Positions 8,402 through 16,410 of a stretch of DNA of 38,204 nucleotides are shown in pieces (the stretch's first letter is position 1; each line of letters begins with the position of its first letter). This stretch comes from Oscillospiraceae bacterium (GTDB lineage: Bacteria; Bacillota; Clostridia; Saccharofermentanales; Saccharofermentanaceae). The stretch is from assembly GCA_015069215.1 (NCBI GenBank), contig SVJC01000006.1, positions 1-38,204 of the forward strand. Direction: 5' to 3'. Made by a program: the position numbers and the translations under genes. The notes beneath the pieces were generated by a model. That model saw nothing but the letters and a program-made list of their open reading frames with translations, made no database searches and was not told where the DNA came from.

Positions 8402-9508
8402 ATGAGCCAATATGACTTTCTTATCGTCGGCGCAGGCCTTTACGGCGCTGCTTTTGCACGCCTTGCGACAGACGGCGGATACAAGTGTCTGGTAATCGAC
8501 AGACGCGATCAGGTAGCAGGAAATGTTTACACGGAAAACGTCGGCGGGATCAACGTTCACAAGTACGGCGCTCACATTTTCCATACAAGTGACAGGGAAG
8601 TCTGGGACTTTGCCAACAGGTTCGCGGAATTCAACCGTTATACGAATACGGTCGTTGCCAACTACAAGGGCGAGATCTATTCCATGCCTTTCAACATGTA
8701 CACCTTCAACAAGATGTGGGGCGTCATCACGCCTGAAGAGGCAAGGAAGAAGCTCGACGAGCAGATCGCATCCGTTAAGATCGATGAGCCGAAGAACCTC
8801 GAAGAGCAGGCTCTTTCACTGATCGGTCCTGATATTTACAACAAGCTCATCAAGGGCTACACCGAGAAACAGTGGGGAAGATCTGCGACCGAGCTCCCCG
8901 CTTTCATCATCAAGAGACTTCCGGTAAGGCTTACCTACAACAACAACTATTTCAACGACAGCTTCCAGGGAATCCCCGTCGGAGGCTATACAAAGTGGAT
9001 CGAGAACATGCTCGAGGGAATCGAAGTCAGGACCGGCGTTGATTTCCTTGAAAACAGGGAAGAGCTTTCCGCTCTTGCCGACAAGATCATCTATTCCGGC
9101 ATGATCGACGAGTACTACGGCTACAAGCTCGGAACTCTTGAATACAGAAGCCTCAGGTTTGAGACCGAATACATGCCTGACGTTGACGACTATCAGGGCA
9201 ATGCCGTTGTTAACTACACGGATGCCGAGACACCTTTCACGAGGATCATCGAGCACAAGCATTTCGAGTTTGGAACGGGCAAGGGCACAGCGGTAACCCG
9301 CGAGTATCCGGCAGAGTGGAAGAAGGGTGACGAGCCCTACTATCCGCTCAATAACGACAGAAATAACGATCTTTACCGCAAATATCAGGAACTTGCGTCT
9401 GAGGACAAAAAGGTCTGGTTCGGCGGAAGGCTCGGAAAATACAAGTACTACGACATGGACGACACTATCGCCGATGCCGCAGCCGACTACAAAAAGATAA
9501 CGGAGTAA
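8402..9508 (+). CDS. glf: UDP-galactopyranose mutase
   Basis: This FAD enzyme interconverts UDP-galactopyranose and UDP-galactofuranose, the donor for galactofuranose in surface polysaccharides. The 368 residues start with the FAD-binding LIVGAGLYGAAFARL, followed by VIDRRDQVAGN and the signature HKYGAHIFHT. The central GYTEKQWG and LPVRLTYNNNYFND segments and the C-terminal VWFGGRLGKYKYYDMDD are typical. AAAGGA at 8387-8392 places the ATG nine bases downstream. The region just upstream is AT-rich, with a TATAAT at 8334-8339 but no convincing -35 box. The gene ends four bases before the next one, so the two are probably co-transcribed. No galactofuranosyltransferase is in the window. Confidence 0.95.
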   Translation: MSQYDFLIVGAGLYGAAFARLATDGGYKCLVIDRRDQVAGNVYTENVGGINVHKYGAHIFHTSDREVWDFANRFAEFNRYTNTVVANYKGEIYSMPFNMYTFNKMWGVITPEEARKKLDEQIASVKIDEPKNLEEQALSLIGPDIYNKLIKGYTEKQWGRSATELPAFIIKRLPVRLTYNNNYFNDSFQGIPVGGYTKWIENMLEGIEVRTGVDFLENREELSALADKIIYSGMIDEYYGYKLGTLEYRSLRFETEYMPDVDDYQGNAVVNYTDAETPFTRIIEHKHFEFGTGKGTAVTREYPAEWKKGDEPYYPLNNDRNNDLYRKYQELASEDKKVWFGGRLGKYKYYDMDDTIADAAADYKKITE

Positions 9509-9512
9509 ATCA

Positions 9513-11084
9513 ATGAAGGCACTTAAGAAAATTGTAACTGCAATTATCAGCGCGGCATTCATCATGTCTTCCGCAGCTACAGTTCTTGCTGACGAGACAA
9601 CCGCAACAACAAAGCCCTCTGAGACTACAGCTGCAACGTCACAGGAAACTCAGGAAACCTTCGACATCTCAAAGCTCAGCTTTGACACGATGTACGGAAA
9701 CCAGATCGGTGATTTCCTTAACCACGAGTATTACTACAACGGACAGAAGATCCCTCAGGCGGAAACGAATTACTATTTCCTTCTGACATTCCTTCAGCTC
9801 AGCCAGTATGCCGCTTACGGTTACTATCCGGCAACATCCGCAGGTTACATAGATCTTGCGGCAACATACGGCGACAGCAAGAAGACCTTCGCTGATTATT
9901 TCGTAAGCGAGGCTGAGGAATACCTCCACAGCACATACATCTTCCTTGAGCGCGCAAAGGCCGCAGGCATCAAGCTTTCAGACGATGACAAGAAGGCGAT
10001 CGAAGAAGAGATAAAAGAGAGAACGGAAGAGCAGGCAAAGCCCGCAGGCGTTTCCCTTGACGTTATCCTTGAGCTCTATTTCGGACCCGGATGCAACGAG
10101 AAGGCTTACCGCCAGATCCTTGAGAATGCGACTCTCGCAGGCAAGTATCAGGAGAAGTTCACATCAGAGTACAAGATACCTGAAGAACAGCTGATGGTAC
10201 CCAACATCGCATATGCTCTTTTCTATGCTCCGGGCGCATCCGCATCCCCTGAAGACAAGAAGAAGGCTGAGACGGCTGCAAACGAAATGTTGAAGAAGTG
10301 CAAGAGCATCGACGACCTCAAGAAGTATGCCGCAGAAGAACAGAAGGCCGGAAAGGTTTACGATCAGAGCACACTCTCAGTACCCAAGGGAAGAATGGTT
10401 TCAGCTTTCGAATCCTGGGCTTGGGATGCTTCACGCAAAGTAGGCGAGCTGGGTGTCATCTATTCCGAGGAATACGGTTATTTCTGCGTCGGTTATGTCG
10501 GAAAGGTCAAGCTTGAAAAGGGTGAGCAGGCTGAGCTCGCAAACGATGCCCTCACCAAAGAGATCGAAGCCGAGATGAAGGCCAACAAGAAGAATTTCCA
10601 TACTGACATGAAGTACGGCGCTGCAAAGGCAGCTCCCACCGCTGTTCCCGTAACTGAAGCACCTGAACAGACAGGCAACGGAAACGGCACAGGCAACGAG
10701 ACAGTTCCTTCCGGACTTCCCACTGACAACGGAACACCGGCCGACAACGGAATGTCCAAGGTCCTCATCATCGTGTTCTGCGTGATCGGCGGAGTCGCCA
10801 TCATCGCGGTAATCGTCATCCTCGTAATGAACTACAAGGGTTCCAACACGACAGACGATGAAATGAGGACTTCCAAGAAGTCTTCTTCCGCAAAGAAAAC
10901 ATCCCGCAAGATCGAAGATGATGACGAGGATGAGGACGAAGATGAGGAAGAAGAGACCGAACCTGAAGAGGTCGAAGATCCTTATTCCGGAATAGACGGA
11001 GACGAGTCAGAAGAAGAGCCCGAAGAAGAAAAGCCCGCAAAAGACAAGGGCAACAATAAGAAGAATAAGAAACACGGAAAATAA
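9513..11084 (+). CDS. Secreted PrsA/SurA-like protein with C-terminal membrane anchor and acidic cytoplasmic tail
   Basis: The 523-residue protein has a signal peptide (MKALKKIVTA start, likely cleavage after VLA at about 26) and a Thr-rich linker. A helical SurA-N-like region spans about 55-225. A degenerate parvulin-like region spans about 228-335: GRMVSAFESWAWDASRKVGE then YGYFCVGYVGKV recalls the end of parvulin domains. A Pro/Gly/Asn-rich stalk (375-413), one membrane helix (about 416-438) and an 85-residue tail follow. The tail has acidic runs (residues 468-508) and ends with a lysine cluster. The expected topology is outside head, inside tail. It probably assists folding of exported proteins, but catalytic residues are not clear. 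A GGAG precedes the ATG, four bases after glf. Confidence 0.7.
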   Translation: MKALKKIVTAIISAAFIMSSAATVLADETTATTKPSETTAATSQETQETFDISKLSFDTMYGNQIGDFLNHEYYYNGQKIPQAETNYYFLLTFLQLSQYAAYGYYPATSAGYIDLAATYGDSKKTFADYFVSEAEEYLHSTYIFLERAKAAGIKLSDDDKKAIEEEIKERTEEQAKPAGVSLDVILELYFGPGCNEKAYRQILENATLAGKYQEKFTSEYKIPEEQLMVPNIAYALFYAPGASASPEDKKKAETAANEMLKKCKSIDDLKKYAAEEQKAGKVYDQSTLSVPKGRMVSAFESWAWDASRKVGELGVIYSEEYGYFCVGYVGKVKLEKGEQAELANDALTKEIEAEMKANKKNFHTDMKYGAAKAAPTAVPVTEAPEQTGNGNGTGNETVPSGLPTDNGTPADNGMSKVLIIVFCVIGGVAIIAVIVILVMNYKGSNTTDDEMRTSKKSSSAKKTSRKIEDDDEDEDEDEEEETEPEEVEDPYSGIDGDESEEEPEEEKPAKDKGNNKKNKKHGK

Positions 11085-11124
11085 ATTCCGAATAAATGCA
11101 ATTAGTTTAAGAGGAAAAGGAAAG

Positions 11125-11412
11125 ATGGAGATCACGACTGATCTGGTCAAATATCTCGAGGCATTGGGCAGGATCGAGCTCTCACCTGAGGATGAAGCCG
11201 GCATGCAGAAAGGCCTTTCGGATATCCTGGGATATTTTGACAAGCTTAATGAACTTGATACCACAGGCGTTGCACCGCTGAGCCATGCGCTCGGCAGGAG
11301 CAACGTTATGCGCGTTGACGAGGTTAGCAACGGGGACATGAGAGACATCGTTCTCTCGAATGCTCCGGAGACTAAGGATGGCACGATATTGGTGCCCAGA
11401 ACATTTGATTAA
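11125..11412 (+). CDS. gatC: Asp-tRNA(Asn)/Glu-tRNA(Gln) amidotransferase subunit C
   Basis: GatC is the small subunit that belts GatA to GatB in the amidotransferase converting misacylated Glu-tRNA(Gln) or Asp-tRNA(Asn). At 95 residues it has the normal length. It shows the family pattern: an N-terminal helix (VKYLEALGRIELSPEDE), a helix containing DILGYFDKLNELDT, then GVAPLSHALGRSNVMRVDEV and a C-terminal NAPETKDGTILVPRTF. AGAGGAAAAGGA precedes the ATG. It starts the compact gatC-gatA-gatB block. Confidence 0.95.
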   Translation: MEITTDLVKYLEALGRIELSPEDEAGMQKGLSDILGYFDKLNELDTTGVAPLSHALGRSNVMRVDEVSNGDMRDIVLSNAPETKDGTILVPRTFD

Positions 11413-11426
11413 GAGGCGGAAAAGAC

Positions 11427-12875
11427 ATGACATCACAAGAGATACTCAGCCTTTCCGCACTTGAACTCGGAAAAGCTATCAAAGAAGGAAAGACTTCATC
11501 TGTCGAGGCATGCCATACATATCTCGAGCAGATCAATGAAAAGGACGATCTTTACAACGCGTATATTACCGTCCTCAACGAAGAGGCATTAAAGCGCGCT
11601 GCGCAGGTGGATGCCGATATTTCATCAGGCAAGCTTACAGGCCCCCTTGCCGGCGTTCCCATTGCAGTAAAGGACAACATCTGCACAAAGGGCGTACTTA
11701 CTACATGCGGCTCAAAGATGCTTTCAAACTTCGTCCCGCCTTATGACGCGACAGTAGTAAAGAAGATCGAAGAAGCCGGCATGGTCATAATCGGCAAGGT
11801 CAACATGGATGAGTTCGCAATGGGCTCAACAACAGAGACCAGCTACTACGGACCTACGGTCAACCCTCACGGAAGAGGAAGAGTCCCTGGCGGTTCATCA
11901 GGAGGAAGCGCTGCCGCAGTAGCAGCAGGCCTTGCGCCCATTGCGCTGGGTTCTGACACGGGCGGATCCATCAGACAGCCTTCGTCTTTCTGCGGAGTAA
12001 CAGGACTCAAGCCCACATACGGCAGCGTATCCCGTTACGGTCTCGTTGCGTTCGCGTCCTCTCTCGATCAGATCGGACCCATCGCAAAGACACCTGAAGA
12101 CGCAGCTGCCCTCTATAACGTCATCTGCGGCGCTGATCCCAAGGACCAGTCTTCTTCAGAGCAGGCCGGAACAGTTGACATGGCTGCTCTTGAGAGCTTT
12201 TCGCTCAAGGGTAAGAAGATCGGACTTCCCGAAGAGTACTTCGGTGAAGGAATCGACGCTGACGTAAGGGAAAAGGTAAGCTCTGCGATCGAAGTCTTAA
12301 AGGGCCTCGGTGCTGAAGTGGAGACATTCTCTTTCCCGATCGCGGAATATGCCATCCCGACTTATTACATCATCGCCTGCGCGGAAGCTTGCTCCAACCT
12401 GTCACGTTACGACGGCATCAAGTACGGCTACCGTCCCGAGGGCGACATCGATCTTACACAGCTCTACATCAAGTCCAGGAGCGAGGGCTTCGGACTCGAG
12501 GTCAAGAGAAGGATAATGCTCGGCAACTTCGTGCTTTCATCCGGATACTACGATGCATACTACAACAAGGCTCTTCAGGCGAAGAACCTCATCAAGCAGT
12601 CTTTTGACAATGCTTTCGCAAAGTATGACATCATTGCCGGACCTGTCGCTCCCACACCTGCGCTCAAGGCAGGCGAGAGCCTCAGTGATCCTCTCAAGAT
12701 GTATCTCGGAGACATCTGCACGGTACTCATAAACATTGCAGGACTTCCCGCCATTTCGATACCGTGCGGTGAAGTCGGAGAAGAGAAGCTCCCGGTCGGC
12801 CTCCAGCTGATCGGAAAGCCGTTTGACGAAGCGACCGTACTGGGCTTTGCATCGGCTTACGGCAGGAATCAGTAA
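11427..12875 (+). CDS. gatA: Asp-tRNA(Asn)/Glu-tRNA(Gln) amidotransferase subunit A
   Basis: GatA is the glutaminase subunit that supplies ammonia for tRNA transamidation. The 482-residue protein is a complete amidase-signature enzyme. The Ser-cisSer-Lys triad is Lys82 (VAVKDN-type motif, here IAVKDNI), Ser157 (VPGGSSGGS) and Ser181 (GSDTGGSIRQ). The stretch GVTGLKPTYGSVSRYGL and the C-terminal GLPAISIPCG and PVGLQLIGKPFDE are typical. A weak GAGG-type site lies before the ATG, 14 bases after gatC. A general amidase is excluded by context and full-length GatA motifs. Confidence 0.97.
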   Translation: MTSQEILSLSALELGKAIKEGKTSSVEACHTYLEQINEKDDLYNAYITVLNEEALKRAAQVDADISSGKLTGPLAGVPIAVKDNICTKGVLTTCGSKMLSNFVPPYDATVVKKIEEAGMVIIGKVNMDEFAMGSTTETSYYGPTVNPHGRGRVPGGSSGGSAAAVAAGLAPIALGSDTGGSIRQPSSFCGVTGLKPTYGSVSRYGLVAFASSLDQIGPIAKTPEDAAALYNVICGADPKDQSSSEQAGTVDMAALESFSLKGKKIGLPEEYFGEGIDADVREKVSSAIEVLKGLGAEVETFSFPIAEYAIPTYYIIACAEACSNLSRYDGIKYGYRPEGDIDLTQLYIKSRSEGFGLEVKRRIMLGNFVLSSGYYDAYYNKALQAKNLIKQSFDNAFAKYDIIAGPVAPTPALKAGESLSDPLKMYLGDICTVLINIAGLPAISIPCGEVGEEKLPVGLQLIGKPFDEATVLGFASAYGRNQ

Positions 12876-12895
12876 GGACAAGGCAGGGAATTAGT

Positions 12896-14335
12896 ATGAA
12901 AGATTATGAAATGGTTATAGGTCTCGAGGTACACTGCGAGCTGTCAACCGAATCGAAGATCTTCTGCGGATGCTCTACCAAGTTCGGAGGAGCTCCCAAT
13001 ACACATGTCTGCGAAGTTTGTTCCGGAATGCCGGGAACATTGCCGCAGCTCAATCAGAAGGTCGTTGAGTTCGCCGTCAAGGCAGGACTTGCACTTAACT
13101 GCGAGATAACGAGAAACAACAAGTTCGACCGTAAGAATTACTTCTATCCGGATCTTCCCAAGGCATACCAGATATCGCAGCTCTATTTCCCGATCTGCAG
13201 GAACGGTCATGTCGACATCAAGACGAGCGAAGGCACCAAATCCATCGGCATCCACGAGATCCACATGGAAGAGGACGCAGGAAAGCTCGTTCACGATCCC
13301 GTTACGGGCATGACGATGGTCGATTTCAACCGCTGCGGAGTCCCGCTCCTCGAGATCGTATCAGAGCCTGATTTCAGAAGCGCCGAAGAGGTTACCGCAT
13401 ACCTTGCTAAGCTCAGGGATACCATGCAGTACCTCGGAGTTTCCGACTGCAAGATGCAGGAAGGCTCCATGCGTGCAGACGTAAACCTCTCCGTAAGGCC
13501 CAGAGGCCAGAAGGAGTTCGGAACCAGGACCGAGATGAAGAACATCGCTTCTTTCAAGGCGATCGAGCGTGCCATCGAATACGAGAGAGAACGCCAGATC
13601 GATCTTATCGAAGAAGGCGGTGAAGTCGTTCAGGAGACAAGACGCTGGGACGACGAAAAGGAATACACATACGCGATGAGATCCAAGGAGAACGCTCAGG
13701 ATTACAAGTACTATCCGGATCCTGACCTCATGCCCATCGAGATCTCAGACGAATACCTGGCTGAGATCAGGGCAGTTCTTCCCGAGTTCGCAGACCAGAA
13801 GAAGGCACGCTACGTTGAGCAATTGGGCCTCCCCGAATACGATGCGGACATCATTACCGGAACACCTGCACTGGTCAAGGTTTTCGAGACCGCATGCGAA
13901 GTAACGGATTCACCGAAGGAAGTCTCCAACTGGCTCATGACTGACCTTCTCAAGCTCTGCAAGGATGCAGCTATTGCACCCGCAGACATGAAGTTTGACG
14001 GAAAGAACCTCGGAATCATAATCAAGATGGTCCAGGACGGCAAGATCAACCGCAAGTCAGGCCGTAAGGTCCTCGAAGAGGCCTTCATGAACGGCGCTGA
14101 TCCGGAAAGCTACGTTAAGGAGAACGGTCTTGCCCAGGTGTCTGACGCATCAGCGATCGAGCCCATCATCAAGGAAGTCCTTGATGCAAATCCGGGCCCT
14201 GTCTCTGAGTATCTCGCAGGCAAGGAGAAGAACTTCCAGTTCCTCGTCGGACAGTCGATGAGGGCTCTCAAGGGAAAGGCTGATCCTCAGGCTGTAAGAT
14301 CAACACTCGAAAAGCTTTTGGGTGAAATGAAATAA
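12896..14335 (+). CDS. gatB: Asp-tRNA(Asn)/Glu-tRNA(Gln) amidotransferase subunit B
   Basis: GatB binds the misacylated tRNA and phosphorylates and amidates the attached Glu or Asp. The 479 residues begin with the signature VIGLEVHCELSTESKIFCGC and CEVCSGMPGTLP, which hold the zinc cysteines. RKNYFYPDLPKAYQISQ and HMEEDAGKL follow. The tail domain (about 330-479) has KINRKSGRKVLEE and ends FLVGQSMRALKGKADPQ. It completes gatCAB. The TAA stop overlaps the next ATG by one base (TAATG), so the membrane protein downstream is probably translationally coupled. Confidence 0.97.
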   Translation: MKDYEMVIGLEVHCELSTESKIFCGCSTKFGGAPNTHVCEVCSGMPGTLPQLNQKVVEFAVKAGLALNCEITRNNKFDRKNYFYPDLPKAYQISQLYFPICRNGHVDIKTSEGTKSIGIHEIHMEEDAGKLVHDPVTGMTMVDFNRCGVPLLEIVSEPDFRSAEEVTAYLAKLRDTMQYLGVSDCKMQEGSMRADVNLSVRPRGQKEFGTRTEMKNIASFKAIERAIEYERERQIDLIEEGGEVVQETRRWDDEKEYTYAMRSKENAQDYKYYPDPDLMPIEISDEYLAEIRAVLPEFADQKKARYVEQLGLPEYDADIITGTPALVKVFETACEVTDSPKEVSNWLMTDLLKLCKDAAIAPADMKFDGKNLGIIIKMVQDGKINRKSGRKVLEEAFMNGADPESYVKENGLAQVSDASAIEPIIKEVLDANPGPVSEYLAGKEKNFQFLVGQSMRALKGKADPQAVRSTLEKLLGEMK

Positions 14336-15705
14336 TGGGAAAAACGGTAGCTGAAATACTGCTTGTATTCTTCTTCGTATTAGTGAACGCATTCTTCTCC
14401 GGAACGGAGATGGCGGTCATATCACTTAACGATGCAAAGATGCGCAAGATGGCTGAAGAAGGCCACCGCAAGGCGAAGAGGATATTGAAGTTCATCGACA
14501 ATCCGGGCAACTTCCTGGCTACGATCCAGGTTGGCGTTACGCTTGCCGGATTCCTGTCATCCGCTTTTGCCGCGAATAATTTTGCTTCAAAGCTCGCGGT
14601 CTTAGTCGATCCGGCAGGCAACTACAAGTGGCTTGAATCATTCTGGACGGTCATCATAACGATCGTGCTTTCATATTTCTGCCTCGTCCTGGGTGAACTC
14701 GTACCCAAGCGCATCGCGCAGAGCAACCCCGAGAAATGGGCATTTGCGGTAGCAGGTGTCGTCCGCTTCTTCGGCGTTATCTTAAAGCCTTTCGTATTAT
14801 TCCTTACGGCTTCGACAAACCTGATCTTAAAGCTTTTCAAGATCTCTCCGGTACATACCGACAAGAGCGTTACCGAAGAGGAGATCCGAATGATGGTAGA
14901 TGTCGGTTCTGAATCCGGCAACATCGAGGATACCGAAAAGGAAATGATCGACAACGTTTTCGAGTTCAACGACAAGGAAGTCTCCGAGATCATGACGCAC
15001 AGAAAGAAGATCGTCTCGCTCCCGATTGAAGCTGAGTACGACGAGGTCATGAAGGTCGCGCGTGAGGAAAAGTACACGAGAATTCCCGTCTACAGGGATA
15101 CGATTGACGACATCATCGGAATACTTCACATCAAGGATCTCATCGGCATACAGCCGCCTGATCCGGAGCACCCGTTCGTGCTCGACAAGTACATAAGAGA
15201 GCCCCTCTTTGTTCATGAGACACGTAAGATCTCTTCGCTCTTCGGCGAGATGAAGACATCCGGAATGCAGATGGCCGTCATCATCGATGAGTACGGCGGA
15301 ACGATGGGCATATGCACGATCGAGGACATGTTAGAAGAACTCGTAGGTAACATCACCGATGAGTTCGACGACGAGGAGCAGCCTCTCGTAAGGCTTTCAA
15401 ACGGCGACTACATAGTTGCAGGCGACATGACGCTGAGCGACCTCGAGGACGTTCTCGACATAGAACTGACCGACGAGGAATACGACACGATCGCAGGTCT
15501 TGTCATCTCGATACTTGACAGGGTTCCCGAAGAGAAGGAGAGACCCGTCGTTCACTATGAGAACATCGATATCAAGGTCCTCAGGATGGAGGAGCGTGCG
15601 ATATCAAAGGTCATGATCCACGTTAACAAACCCACCGCCGAGAAAGATGGAGATGCGGAAGGCGACTCCGGAAAAGAAGACAGCGATGCAAAAAAAGAAG
15701 ATTGA
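14335..15705 (+). CDS. CNNM/CorC (HlyC/CorC, UPF0053) family membrane protein with CBS pair
   Basis: The 456-residue protein has a DUF21/CNNM membrane domain with hydrophobic segments at about 6-28, 60-85, 103-123 and 135-165. It includes FFSGTEMAVISL and the conserved GELVPKRIA. A CBS-domain pair follows (about 215-340; IMTHRKKIVSLP to the second CBS, VIIDEYGGTMGICTIEDMLEELVG). Next come the CorC_HlyC transporter-associated domain (about 355-430) and a charged tail. Homologues are linked to magnesium or cobalt transport and are often labelled hemolysin-like without good reason. Substrate is inferred, not seen. It overlaps gatB by one base, and its 3' end overlaps the following phosphatase gene. 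Confidence 0.88.
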   Translation: MGKTVAEILLVFFFVLVNAFFSGTEMAVISLNDAKMRKMAEEGHRKAKRILKFIDNPGNFLATIQVGVTLAGFLSSAFAANNFASKLAVLVDPAGNYKWLESFWTVIITIVLSYFCLVLGELVPKRIAQSNPEKWAFAVAGVVRFFGVILKPFVLFLTASTNLILKLFKISPVHTDKSVTEEEIRMMVDVGSESGNIEDTEKEMIDNVFEFNDKEVSEIMTHRKKIVSLPIEAEYDEVMKVAREEKYTRIPVYRDTIDDIIGILHIKDLIGIQPPDPEHPFVLDKYIREPLFVHETRKISSLFGEMKTSGMQMAVIIDEYGGTMGICTIEDMLEELVGNITDEFDDEEQPLVRLSNGDYIVAGDMTLSDLEDVLDIELTDEEYDTIAGLVISILDRVPEEKERPVVHYENIDIKVLRMEERAISKVMIHVNKPTAEKDGDAEGDSGKEDSDAKKED

Positions 15706-16351
15706 TCTGATACTTTACGATCTTGACGGAACCATCCAGGATTCGGTGCCGCTCATAGTCGAATCTTTCCAAAAAGCATATGAGATCGTTCTCGGCGAAT
15801 GCACGAGGAGCGAAGCCGACTTAAAGAGCTATATCGGAAGGCCTTTGCGCGATTCCTTTGAAAGACACGACAAGGAGACTGCAGACAAGCTGACCGAAGC
15901 TTATCTTTCATACAACTTGAAGAGGATGATGGAGGGAGCCATCTCTCTTTTCCCCGGCATTAAAGAAAGCCTCGCGAAAATACAGTCACTCGGATACCGC
16001 CAGGGTATCGTTACCGCAAAGCGCAGGGACTCTGCGATGGTTACGATAGAGCAGCTGGACATAAAGAAATACTTCGACACGATGGTCTTCGGTGAGGATA
16101 CCGCAAGATCCAAGCCCTACGGCGATCCGATAGTCGAGGGGGCAAGGCGCCTTGGCACTGACGACATGAGCCGCGTGCTCTATGTCGGAGATGCAGCGTC
16201 TGACCTGCTTTCAGCAAGGGACTGCGGTGCTTCTTTCGCTCTCGTGGACTGGACCATGATGCCAAAGGACGAGATAGGAAAGCTCGGTCCCGACTTCGTG
16301 CTTTTCTCTTTGGACGAGATTCCTTGCATTATCGGGAATGCCGAATTATAA
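15686..16351 (+). CDS. HAD-family phosphatase (Gph/PpaX-like)
   Basis: This 221-residue haloacid-dehalogenase hydrolase has motif I YDLDGT (nucleophile Asp12, Asp14), motif II GIVTAKRRDS, a Lys in SKPYGDP as motif III and motif IV YVGDAASDLLSARDCGA. The helical cap between motifs I and II is of the phosphoglycolate phosphatase type. The substrate is not determined; pyrophosphatase PpaX or phosphoglycolate phosphatase are both possible. The frame is open from an ATG at 15647, but the ATG at 15686, just before the conserved core and after GGAAAAGAAGA, is the better start. It still overlaps the upstream gene by 20 bases, which suggests coupled translation. Confidence 0.82.
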   Translation: MQKKKIDLILYDLDGTIQDSVPLIVESFQKAYEIVLGECTRSEADLKSYIGRPLRDSFERHDKETADKLTEAYLSYNLKRMMEGAISLFPGIKESLAKIQSLGYRQGIVTAKRRDSAMVTIEQLDIKKYFDTMVFGEDTARSKPYGDPIVEGARRLGTDDMSRVLYVGDAASDLLSARDCGASFALVDWTMMPKDEIGKLGPDFVLFSLDEIPCIIGNAEL

Positions 16352-16410
16352 TTATCTTTGCATTTTTTTGCTCATTAATATTTTATTTTATATAAGGCGG
16401 GATAAACTGT

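Noticed and set aside
8183..8584. 133-residue minus-strand frame over the tandem palindromes and the start of glf
   Set aside because: It covers repeats and antisense glf sequence and has no motif; a chance frame.
8816..9565. 249-residue antisense frame over glf
   Set aside because: Same reason: codon-bias shadow of a clear gene.
15647..15685. Upstream ATG start of the HAD phosphatase
   Set aside because: It adds 13 charged residues not seen in the family and lengthens the overlap with the preceding gene to 59 bases.
16352..16410. Promoter before the second foldase-like gene
   Set aside because: The AT-rich gap offers several poor -10-like hexamers, and the best-spaced pair would start transcription downstream of the ribosome site.
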